A stretch of DNA of 64,000 nt, taken from NCBI GenBank assembly GCA_024345305.1, contig BRON01000008.1, forward strand, positions 1,728,599-1,792,598. The letters are read 5' to 3'. Below, piece by piece: positions 21,216-30,788 of this stretch (position 1 is its first letter; each line of letters opens with the position of its first letter). The translations under genes and the position numbers were made by a program. Origin of the DNA: Mrakia gelida. Lineage: Eukaryota; Basidiomycota; Tremellomycetes; Cystofilobasidiales; Mrakiaceae. The notes beneath the pieces were generated by a model. It saw only the letters and a list, made by a program, of their open reading frames with translations, made no database searches and was not told where the DNA came from.

Positions 21216-21841
21216 GGAGCGAACGGGTGTGTTAAAAGGAAGGAGGCGGACAAAAAGACGGCTTGTGGACGAGTGAGAACGCTTTTTTCTTTTCGGCTTC
21301 CTTGCAAAGAGGGACTCTCAGCTCACACCACTTTCTTCTTCCCCTCTAAGTGCAAAGCTGTTAGATACTGCTCGATCGGTACGTCGACGACTTCAACTCC
21401 TCGTCTCGTCACGTCGCCTCGTTTTTTGATCTCTCGTCTCGTCTTCGCTTCACGCACAGATCATCAGCAAGCTCACTGGAAGAAATGCAAAGTCTTTTAC
21501 CGACCCCAGACAGGTAGGCACTGCGAGTAAGTCTCGCACATCTCCTTATCTACACGAGTCAGGGTACATCGCTCTCTCTCAAGGATGCCAAAATCTTCTT
21601 CGGGTCGCCAAACTACTCCATCAATGGGATACGGCATTCCCACCGTTCACGTCTACGTCGACCATCAAAGAGCAATCGCAACAGCCAAGAACCGGAACCA
21701 TTCGGAGAGGTTGTTTTGCGCGGGGAAGGATCAATCGCAGTGATCCTCTTTCTCTCTTGCTCTTCTCATCACCCTCCCAGGCCTTCTGAAACCCCTGAAC
21801 CTAAAGCTCGTCAAAAACCAGCTCTGGTGGGGTGATATCTG
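21216..21841 (+). CDS. MYND-type zinc finger protein, 5' end unresolved
   Basis: A chain of small exons gives a MYND-like zinc finger: about 21216-21274 ending ...KKTACGR at a GTGAGA donor; 21351-21378 (CKAVRYCSI); and 21460-21513 (DHQQAHWKKCKVFYRPQTG), with matching phases. MYND fingers bind two zinc ions and mediate protein-protein contacts. Here only part of the first Cys pair is visible and the usual Cys after YCS is missing, so the finger is partial or diverged. A further exon 21781-21841 (LLKPLNLKLVKN..., stop TGA) fits the phase after 21513. One more exon may lie in 21560-21730, where a protein-like frame containing YGIPTVHVYVDHQRA is visible. The start codon was not found. Confidence 0.45.
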
Positions 21842-22167
21842 AGGGTCGTGCTCCCTCTGACATTTGAAAAGAAGGACAGATGACCTGGACAGAGCTGAAG
21901 GACGGAAGGAAGGAAGGAAGACGCTTCACAGTTCCCCTTCGTCACTTCTCCATTGTTTCGATTGCTTGAAACAGGAGAGACGCACTAGCAAAAATTTGTC
22001 GCGGGGACTGCTTGCTTTGATGAGAAGGGAGAAATGAAGGAGGAGACGGGATAGTTGTACCCTGGTGCCTCCGTGCCTCCTCCGCAGTCTGGACCTGGCG
22101 AATCACGGAGAGCTCAAAGGAGCCGAGAACTCCTTCCCTTTCTTCCTTGACCACATCCTGACCATCC

Positions 22168-22866
22168 ATGTCAAATCCATCCCTCCCTTCCCATCTCAAC
22201 ACGGACTCTCCCCTCACCCACTCGGACTCCAAAGACCCCTCCTCCTCCCCGTCCTCTTCCCACCAGCGAACCTTTCCCTACATCCTCTCACTTATCCAAC
22301 AACCCCTCTTCCTACTCGCCCTAGACCCAGCCGTCTTCTCCGTCGTCCGGTCTTCCGAAGACCCATCCCTCTACATCATCACAGACACCATCGGGTTTAA
22401 ACCCTTCACCTACACCTTCAATTGGTCTGTGCGCTTTACGCCTCTCCCCGATGGCTGCTTGCTCGAAGGAGGTCCCGCGCCTGGCGTTCTCTCAAGCAGG
22501 ATCCGCTACACCGTCGAGGAATTCATGGCCGAGACTCGAATAGGAGACGAGCCTAAACGTTTTTGCAGGGCACAGGTCGAAGTCAGCTGTGTGCCTACGT
22601 GGATGGGGTGCGTCTGGATGGGATCAGTCCTCTGGCAGGTTGCGTGTCAGGAGGAGCTACTTCGAAGGCTCACAACGAAGATCGAGCAGCTGAGACCCCC
22701 TCTCAGAGGCGTCGAGAAGGTAAACATGATACTTCGCTCTGTCGTGGCTTCCGCTGGCAAATCTGACCCCGAGCTTTGTTGTTCCCTCCACCTGCTTGTT
22801 CAAGCAGGTAACCATCCGGCAGCAAACTGGATCGCTTTCAAGATGATCAGTTCCCTGCGACACTGA
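22168..22866 (+). CDS. Hypothetical protein, 232 residues
   Basis: An uninterrupted frame runs from ATG 22168 to TGA. After a Ser/Pro-rich N terminus of about 35 residues come hydrophobic and beta-rich segments (FPYILSLIQQPLFLLALDP, TDTIGFKPFTYTFNW, then RFTPLPDGCLLEGG) that resemble the strand/helix rhythm of small SRPBCC-like lipid-binding domains found in fungi. That comparison is only a guess. The C-terminal third is less convincing and a GTAAAC donor near 22720 could end the coding exon earlier. No signal peptide or obvious membrane span was seen. Confidence 0.5.
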   Translation: MSNPSLPSHLNTDSPLTHSDSKDPSSSPSSSHQRTFPYILSLIQQPLFLLALDPAVFSVVRSSEDPSLYIITDTIGFKPFTYTFNWSVRFTPLPDGCLLEGGPAPGVLSSRIRYTVEEFMAETRIGDEPKRFCRAQVEVSCVPTWMGCVWMGSVLWQVACQEELLRRLTTKIEQLRPPLRGVEKVNMILRSVVASAGKSDPELCCSLHLLVQAGNHPAANWIAFKMISSLRH

Positions 22867-24243
22867 TGGAGCCCACACCCATCAAAGTACGGTTGTTTCT
22901 CTATACTTCTCCGATCGTCACAGCCGGGCTGACCACTCATCTTTTATCAATGTCGGTCTTTAACAGTGAAAGAAGAAAGATCGAACAAGTGGTTCCTGGA
23001 GAGAGAAAAAGATGGAGATCGGAATTCACCGGCAGCGAAGAAAGAAGGAATGAAGATGACCCTCAGATGTCTACCGTCAAATCGCTCGCGAGCTCAGTTT
23101 CGGTCCCTTCCCTTCCTTCTCTTCCGTCTCGTCGGTGAGTCGAAGGCGCGTTCGCAAGCCAGCTCGTTCAACCATCTTTCTCAACACACTGCTCTATCTT
23201 CTTCGCTTCGTTCCGACGAGTGCTCTAGGAAACTCTTCAAGGACTCAATCCATCAAGCATCCTGTTCCCCCTCGTCCCAAAACCTCTACACCTCTTCAAC
23301 TAAGTCCAGACCCATCTATGATCCTGCTTCCACTCATCCCTCAGCTCGACGACAGCCCTCCCCAACATCGCCAAAAGTTGTTCAGTTGCGAATATCACCT
23401 TCTCCTTCCTCAGTCAGAAACAAGAAAGAAGTAGAAGAGGGAAGGAGGGGAAAGGAAGGGAAGCGGGCCAGAGAACTCACTCGATCTGGAAGAGATAGGG
23501 AGTTTGGGCAATCACTGCTTGACGAAATGGGAGCAGGGCTGCTGGCATCCAGATTGATTCCAACCTCTCTCAACCCGTCCTTTAGCGACGCGATCCCATG
23601 CGACGGCAATTTCGTGTCGTCCTTTTGCCTCGAAGTCGGAGGCTTCGTCCCAAAATCATCAACGGATCTACTACCTGCAGGGTTTTCCGATGCCACAGAA
23701 GAGGAAGGAGCGAGCAAGAGGGAAGAGGAGGTTCAGCTCTCTGTTCGGCGCTTGCACTCCACCCGTCCTTGCCTCCCTCGAACAACTGAGAGAACGGCCT
23801 GAAAAGAGTACTGACCGAGAGCCGTAACGATGAAGTAGACCGTGAGATAGAGCTGAGCCACGCAACTGTTAAAGATCCACGCCGCCTGGCTCCCGCTATC
23901 CAACCACTTCTCCCCCTCCGGTCTGTCCGTCATCAGAACCACATCTCAAAGGAAAGCGAACGACAGCCAGTGGAGCAGCCTCGCCAGGCCGTTCCACCAC
24001 TGCTCATCTTCCCTCGCGTCCGCGGCAAAGGCGTAAAGGAAAAATTGCGAACGATGAGGGGTCTGAAGAGGTTGAGGAGCAAGGAGAAGACTTGCCCTCC
24101 TCGCTCTCGCTCAATCCCTACATCGCTTTATAACCTGCGGTGCCGTTTCTAGGGCTCCCATTTCTCCACTTGTTTCAAAGCAACCCGATTGGGCCCTTTG
24201 TGTTGGAAAGAAGGAGTGGAGAGGTGAAACTGAAGGATAGAGA
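22867..24243. other. No confident gene
   Basis: A low-complexity Ser/Pro-type frame (22966-23802) looks non-coding. A possible membrane-protein remnant on the minus strand is listed separately at 23816-24048. Confidence 0.45.
23816..24048 (-). pseudogene. Possible membrane-protein remnant
   Basis: One frame reads FLYAFAADAREDEQWWNGL, then LLHWLSFAFL followed by an in-frame TGA, and continues through a second hydrophobic stretch (CVAQLYLTVYFIVTALG) to a GTCAGT donor. The arrangement resembles the last hydrophobic pair of the gene at 1-629 and of the gene at 29.4-29.8 kb. The similarity is weak and was judged by eye. Confidence 0.3.
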
Positions 24244-24470
24244 TGTTGTTGGGTCGTCCACTTGAGCTTAGGGATGTCTGCAGGATGTGGTTCAAAGCTT
24301 GTTGTATAAAGCTAGCTACTCGAAAGGTTTATATACTATGGAAATGGTCACGTGATCTGAAGGTAGCTTACAAAGCTGTTTACGAAGAATGGTTACTACC
24401 AAGGGGACTGAACGAGACGCGTTACTAAGCTACTACGTAAGATCTCTCTGCGAGTCGCCACCTTCCAACA
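24244..24470 (-). repeat. Copy 2 3' LTR, variant
   Basis: 227 bp. It carries a block of differences against the other three LTRs at 24380-24406 and is otherwise nearly identical to them. Confidence 0.95.
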
Positions 24471-24500
24471 CTCCCACTCGACGAGCTGAGAGTCCTTCCT

Positions 24501-27500
24501 TCATTTCCCCCTCTGCGGGTTTCCATCCATGTCTCCGCTGGTCTTTTGATCCACGCGCGAGGTTTCCTTCTGGATGTTGAGCGATTTCTTAAACCGTTCG
24601 AGCTTTTCGACTCCGAGAGCCTTGGTGAGGATGTCTGCCTGCATGTCCTCGGTGGGACAGTAGTTGAGCTTGATGAATCCTCTCTGTTGGGCCTCTCGTC
24701 CGTATTTGTACGCGACGTCGATGTGCTTGGTCTTCTCCGAGTGAGTACCGTTCTTGGTTGTTTCGATGGCTCCTTGGTTGTCTACGTTTACTGGGATCGA
24801 TCCGGTGTCGTATCCGAGTTCAGCGAGGATCTTGGCGACCCATCTAAGGCTCCGGCATCCTGCGGAGAGAGCGATGTACTCTGCTTCAAGAGAAGAGAGA
24901 CTGATTGCCTTTTGGCGTCGACTCGCCCAGATGACTGTGGATCCAAATACCTTGACGACGAAACCTGTTGTTGATCGTCTTGATTCCGTGTCTCCGGCGT
25001 AGTCGGAGTCGGTCCATAGTTCTGCGATTGGAGCGTCCGAGTGTCCTCCAAGTTGAAGCGACGTGTCTGCTGATCCTTGTAGGTATCGCATGACCTTCTT
25101 GACTGCTCCCCAGTGAACCCTTCGTGGGTCCGAACTGAATCGGCTGAGAACTCCGACGGCGAAGGCGATGTCCGGTCGAGTGCAGACTTGGAGGTACATC
25201 AACGATCCCACCGCTTCGAGGTAGGGTACTCCGTCCAGCTTCTCTGATCCCGAATCCTCCGATTGGACCGACAGTTGCCTAAAGTCGTCCATCGGAACCT
25301 TGTTTGGTTTAGCGCCGACCATGTTGAATCGTTCGAGGACCGTTTGAACGTATCGTTTCTGGCTGAGGTCCATTGTCCCCGCCTTGCGGTCCCTCGTAAC
25401 GTCGATTCCGAGGATGGTTCCTGGGTTGAGGTCTCCTCTGTCGTCGATCTTGAATTCCTTTTGGATCTCCGTCATGACCCATTCCAAATCCTCCTTGTCT
25501 CCTGCGGCGACGAAGTCGTCAACGTACTGGACCAACATGATCCGTCGTCCCTTCCTATGCCCTATGTAGATGCAAGGGTCCGCTTCGAGTGGATGGAGAT
25601 TGAGTTGAGTTTGAAAGAACTTTGAGGAATGATTGTAGAACGCGAGTGGTGATTGCTTGAGTCCGTATAGGGCCTTGAGGAGATGCGCGACGAGTTTCTT
25701 CTTGTCGGCTCCCTTTTGTTCGTACCCTGTTGGCTGTTCCATGAAGACCGTTTCCACTAGGTCGGCTGTGAGGAACGCCGTCTTGAAGTCTCCTTGGACT
25801 AGATCGAGATCCTCCGATGCTGTGATGGCGAGGACGATCCTGAGTGAGTTGAGCTTTGATACCGGCGCGTACGTCTCGACGTAGTCGACTCCTTCTTGCT
25901 GACTGAATCCCTTGGCGACCCATCTAGCTTTGAAGCGAGTAATCCTCCCGTCGGCTTCTTTCTTGAGCGCGTAGACCCAGCGACCTCTGACCGTTTTTGA
26001 TCCTGAGGGTAGCTCTGTGAGTTCAAAGACTCCGTTCCCTTCCATCGACACCATCTCTTCGTCCATCGCTTCCCTCCAGAAGTATGCGTGCTCCGACGCC
26101 ATGGCTTCTCCGTATGTATTTGGGACGGAGGGTGGTGGAAGATCCTCGAGTTTGGGTTGCGTCGCTTGAGCGTGTCCGGCGAAGTCCTCCGAAATGAAGT
26201 CGGTGATGTCGTAGTCTGTCTGGACAAATCTTGCCGAGTCTCCTGTTCCTGTGAGAGGTTTCTTGTGCCGTTGACCTCGTCCGTAGCTCCCACTCAAATC
26301 GACAGCCGGTTCATCGATGATGGGCTCGTAAGTGTAGGAGTGCTTGACGCGTGATGGGTTGGGTTTCCTTGCCTCGGTCCCCCTGACCGGGTCTTGTTGG
26401 TTGGACTTGAGTAGGTGCTGTTCCTCTCCTTTGTCCTCCTCCAGTTCCTTCTCTTCTTCTTCCTCCTCCTTGTGGTCCTCCTTGATTCCGGCTTGTCCCA
26501 TTCCTGGTAGCTCCACCGTCTGGTGGACTCCACGTGTTTCGTCGAAGATAACGTCCCGAGAATGAAGGATCGACCGCTTGGGGTCTCCATGGACTTGAAG
26601 TCGATAGGCCTTCTTCCCGTTGAGATCGCCGTATCCGAGGAAGATGCACTTGATGCTCTTGGGTTGATGCTTGATCTTTTGAAGGTTGAGCGCGTAAGCG
26701 AGAGCTCCGAACGTCCGCATTGCAGTGAGGTCGGGCTTCCTTTTGTAGTAGGCTTGGTAGGGGGTTTGAGAGTTGACTGAGGATGAGGGAATGCGGTTGA
26801 TTGTGTATGTGGCGTAGTTCATGGCTTCCGCCCAGTAGGATCCGTCGAGGTCCCTCGCGTCTCGTAGCGCGCAGGTGATCTTCTCCTCGATGGTTCGCAT
26901 TCCTCGTTCGGCCTTGCCGTTTTGTTGCGGTGTGTGTGGGATAGTCGTTTCCTTGGTGATTCCTTCGTCCCGGAGATAGAACTCGTAGTCCTTCGACGTG
27001 TATTCCCCACCGTTGTCTGACCTGATCCGTTTGACGACGTGATTGGTCCTTTTCTCCTCCCTTTTCCTCCAGGTGATGAATGTTGCCAGTGTTTCCGACT
27101 TCCTCTTCAATGCGAACGACCAGTGGTAGTTGCTGAAGTCGTCCCAGATCGTCATCATGTAACGCATTCCTTGAGCCGAGGCGATTGGCATCGGTCCGGC
27201 GAGATCCGTGTGGACGAGTTCGAGAGGTGAAGTGGTTTTGGTGGTGGAGGTGGGGAATGGAGTTCGATGTTGTTTCCCTTCGACGCAAGGTACGCAGATC
27301 CTTTCCTTGAATCCGATGATGTCCTTTTTGGTGAAGGTTGGTAGGAGCTTCTGACGAGACAACTCCTCCATGGCGGAGATAGAAGCGTGACCGAGCCGGC
27401 GATGAAGGACCTCGATCTTGTCGACTCCTGTTGCCGCGAGTGCTACGTCTTCTCCTCCTGAGCCGACTCCCTTGAAGTCGCTCACGTCCAGCATGTAGAG

Positions 27501-28809
27501 GTTCTTCGACACCTCTTTTCCCTCCATGAACAGCGATCCGTCTCGAAGGAACTGGCATCGCTTGTTGGTTTGGGTTGTCCCCTTGCTGGGGAACCTGGTC
27601 TCGACTCCTTTGTTACCGAGTTGACCAATACTGATGAGGTTGCTGAACCCTGGGATGTGGTATACGTCGGAGATGGTGAAGGCCTTCCTTGATCCTTTCA
27701 CGGTGGTCTGGAGGTGGATGGAGCCGATGCCGAGGATCTGAACGATTGACCCGTTGGCCGTCGTGACCGTTCCGTTGTGCGCCTTGTATGTTACGAAGCG
27801 TTCCCGGTCCCCGACGATGTGGTTTGATGCTCCACTATCGGCGATGTATCCATGCTTGGTTTGAGCGAAGAGCGCTTGGGCCGACGTCGCGATGTCGGAT
27901 CCGGCTTGAAGACCGTAGTCTACGAGGTGCGCCTCTTCCCTATCCTTCCAGTTCCCCTTGTTCTCCTTCTTCCCCTTCCCGAACTTCCTTCCCTTTCCAC
28001 CTTGTCCCTGCCCCGTGGGCTTTCCTCCATTCAACTCCCAGCACTCCGACTTGAAGTGTCCGACCTTGTTGCACTGATGGCACTTGGCGGTCCTCTTGTC
28101 GACAAGGAGGGCTGTTTCCTTCGACGATGAAGTACCTGTCGGTTTGAGAGACTCGTGAGTCCTTACGTGGATGAGGAGGGATGTGGCGACGGCGGTTGGG
28201 TTGAGTTCTTGTTTTGATTCTTGCGCCTGGAGCGTTTGGTGTTGAATGAATTGTTCGAGTGATGCAGGTAATCCACTGAGGAAGAACATTGTGCTCATCC
28301 TGTCTGGGATGTTGAGGCCGAGAGCTGACATGTCGTCGATGATCCTTTGGAATTCGTCGATGTACTCCTGTACTGGTTCTCCCTCCTCCATCTTGAGGTC
28401 CCTCATCCTTCGGATGGCCATGACCTCTCCCGCTCCTCCTTCCACCTTGTGAGTCTTCCGCAGAAGATCCCATGCCTCCTTTGCGTGTTTGCAGTTCCGG
28501 ATCCGAGGTAGTTCTCGGTCGCTGACCGCCATTTGAATCCTGTGGAGCGCGAACTCGTCCATAAGGTCCCATTCTTCGATGTCCTTGACGTTGTTCTGCT
28601 GCTTCACGACCTCTTGTCCGGTGGTGTCCTTTTCCATAATTTCCGGGGTGAGGTTGGGCCTGGTTTTCGTACCGAGGACGACGGGCTTGATTCCTGCTTC
28701 TCCAAAAAGCGATCTCCATCCTTACTGACCACGTCTCGTAGTTGGTACCATCGAGAGCAGTGAGTTTGAACAGCTTGTGATCTAGCTTCTTGGAGTAGTT
28801 GCTTGACAT
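24501..28809 (-). pseudogene. Copia Gag-Pol, disrupted by a one-base insertion in gag
   Basis: The original ATG (28809) is present, but an A-run near 28705 has five A's where copy 1 has four, shifting the frame after about 35 codons. From an internal ATG at 28637 the rest is open for 1378 residues and keeps the zinc knuckle (CHQCNKVGHFKSEC), protease DSG, integrase, YVDD reverse transcriptase and RNase H motifs. Amino-acid differences from copy 1 are few. Without the Gag N terminus it is probably non-autonomous, but could be mobilised in trans by copy 1. A sequencing or assembly error in the homopolymer is an alternative. Confidence 0.9.
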
Positions 28810-28858
28810 GACGAAGGATTGTTGCTTAGCGAGTGGTGGCGAACTGGTGCTGATAACG

Positions 28859-29088
28859 TGTTGTTGGGTCGTCCACTTGAGCTTAGGGATGTCTGCAGGA
28901 TGTGGTTCAAAGCTTGTTGTATAAAGCTAGCTACTCGAAAGGTTTATATACTATGGAAATGGTCACGTGATCTGAAGGTAGCTTACAAAGCTGTTGTTCA
29001 CTAAGGAGGGTTACTGACATGGGGACTGAACGAGACGCGTTACTAAGCTACTACGTAAGACCTCTCTGCGAGTCGCCACCTTCCAACA
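28859..29088 (-). repeat. Copy 2 5' LTR
   Basis: 230 bp, identical by eye to both LTRs of copy 1. Confidence 0.97.
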
Positions 29089-29209
29089 TCGTCTCCTTGA
29101 GCGGAATCCTCGTCGCAACCTTGTACAGCGGCGTCATCTCGTCGCTCGCGTTGAGGTTGAAGTTCGCGTGGTAGGGATGGGTTTCCGTCGGAGTCAGCAG
29201 GAGAAGAGC
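29089..29209 (-). pseudogene. Exon truncated by copy 2
   Basis: Read on the minus strand, an open frame (LLLLTPTETHPYHANFNL, then ASDEMTPLYKVATR) follows a TAG acceptor and runs directly into the LTR, where it has no continuation. It looks like coding sequence cut by the element. No matching 3' half is found on the left side of copy 2. An overlapping frame with its own ATG at 29217 is also open, so the coding frame is not certain. Confidence 0.35.
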
Positions 29210-29379
29210 TACTCATTCTGACAGAGCAAGTACGAGGTTGGATATGAAGTTCAGTTGAAGACTGCGAGGTGTTGTGCGTTCGATGCGTTTTTCTCGTTCT
29301 CGTTTCGTTTCCTCTCGAAATCGAGTCGCTGACCGCTTTCTCGCTCCTTTCGTATATCCCTCTTCTTACTCAACGGAAG

Positions 29380-29805
29380 GCTACCTTCTTTTTCCTCACC
29401 CTCGCTCTCCTCCTTCCCAAACTCCCCTACCTCATCCACATCTCTCCTCCCCTCCATCCCAAAACTCTAGCAAGCAGACTCCGCTCCTCCGCAGAAAAGG
29501 CCTGGTACCTCAAGTCCTTCACCGACCTCGTCAAAATCTCCGCCTTCGTTCTCTTCGCATCCCAGTTCCTCCTCAACCAAAGAGAACACACCTTCGGAGG
29601 CAACTATCGCCTCCTCGCGGGCATCGATCTCGCCTCCTCCGCCTTTCACGCGCTACTTGTTTTGCTGAGCGCGAGATGGGGAAGATGGGAGTTGATGGAT
29701 CCGATTGACTTCTCGGAAGTCTTGGAGGTTGCGAGACACGCGGGGTCCGCATGGCAGGCTTGGAGGCTTTCAGGGATGAAGCAGGAGGAAGAAGAGGAAG
29801 AGTAG
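29380..29805 (+). CDS. Membrane-associated protein, 5' end missing
   Basis: A convincing open exon starts after an intron-like segment (CTGAC branch site, pyrimidine tract, GGAAG acceptor near 29379) and ends at TAG. Hydrophobic segments (ATFFFLTLALLLPKLPYL, KISAFVLFASQFLL, IDLASSAFHALLVLLSAR) alternate with charged loops, and the tail is a run of Glu. There is no ATG in frame at the 5' side, so upstream coding sequence must lie to the left, close to or beyond the copy 2 boundary. It may have been cut off by the rearrangement. The family is unknown. Confidence 0.5.
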   Translation, partial: ATFFFLTLALLLPKLPYLIHISPPLHPKTLASRLRSSAEKAWYLKSFTDLVKISAFVLFASQFLLNQREHTFGGNYRLLAGIDLASSAFHALLVLLSARWGRWELMDPIDFSEVLEVARHAGSAWQAWRLSGMKQEEEEEE

Positions 29806-30788
29806 TCAGGACGAGGAAGATTGAGACGAGTACGCGTCGACTCGATGAGGCTTCTTTTCCCTCTGTAGATTTCTCGGATCTAATGGTCAAGTCATCTTTA
29901 TCTGATATCCAATGAAGATTCGACGTAGCTGCAACGCGTCTACAAACTCTCCCTTACTTAGTCGTCTTGAAAACATTGCAGATCACGGCGCGCTCCTTTC
30001 GGCTTTGATGCAGGCCAGTATTTCACAAAATGTTCACGCAGTTGTTGCGAATAAGCGTAGAGATGATGAGATAGTGTGTGATATCCCCTCCCCCCCCCAA
30101 AAAAAGCGAGAAGAACTATCGAAGGGAGAGGGAACGACGGGCAATGAAACGAGGTGGAGACGAAGGGGTTGAGTAAGGGCAGATGAAAGCTGAGGGAAGT
30201 GCAAATGAGACTGCGAAACCCCCGCCTAGCTGAAAGGCAGCTGAAGGGTTCTTCTCGATATGCAGTGGTCGCGTTGAGAAATGGTTGAGCAGATGCGAAG
30301 TTCCTGTTGCAGAGGTCCTCGTCCTTGTCCTCGTCGTCTTCTTCGGACCCCTGTCGAGCAGATATGAATTAGATAGATTTTGTCAAAGCCTGGGAGAGAC
30401 ACAGAGAGAGAGAGAGAGAGAGAAGTAAGTGAATATCGAAGACGAGAAAAACACACTGGGTCATAAGGGTTATCTTTTTCCTCTCTAAGCCCCTCCTCAA
30501 ACTCAACCCCCCTCCCGTCCTCCTCAACCCGCGCCCGTACCTTTGATTCAAGATAGAAATGAAAAGGTAAAAACGAAGCAAGCGTCTTTAAGGAGGCGAA
30601 GCAAACGAAGAGAACTGAGATCAACAAAATGTGGGAGCTGAAACACGAACAAGAGGAGCACTACGAACAAAGAAACTAGTAAGAGTGAAAAACAAGTAGA
30701 GAGAACAAAGGTCAAGAACAGGGGAGACTGAAAATAGAATCTGTCGGCACAACCATCAAGGACCTGATCCGTCCCTGATCAGCAGGGT
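29806..30788. other. No gene; 3' region and dispersed repeat
   Basis: Contains a short GA dinucleotide run near 30.41 kb and the repeat relative at about 30.53-30.73 kb. No coding chain was found. Confidence 0.5.
30530..30730. repeat. Dispersed repeat, relative of 2.23-2.49 kb
   Basis: Shares GATTCAAGATAGA, TTTAAGGAGGCGAAGC, GAACAAAGAAACTAGTA and AAGTAGAGAG in the same order and orientation as the segment at 2.23-2.49 kb. Confidence 0.5.

Larger units (their letters stand above)
24244..29088 (-). mobile_element. Ty1/copia LTR retrotransposon, copy 2, chimeric and frameshifted
   Basis: Nearly identical to copy 1 over its internal region. The LTRs are 24244-24470 (227 bp) and 28859-29088 (230 bp). 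The 5' LTR (right) matches copy 1. The 3' LTR (left) differs in a cluster at 24380-24406 (TTTACGAAGAATGG in place of TTGTTCACTAAGGAGGG, plus nearby changes). The flanking pentamers differ (AGAGA left, TCGTC right), so there is no target duplication. This is what a recombination product between two elements would look like. Confidence 0.95.

Noticed and set aside
22966..23802. A 278-codon plus-strand frame
   Set aside because: Composition is Ser/Arg/Pro low complexity, splice signals interrupt it, and it has no recognisable domain. It is probably a chance frame.
30061..30120. CCCC/AAAA homopolymer junction considered as a regulatory or recombination signal
   Set aside because: Simple low-complexity sequence without repeats or partner sites.
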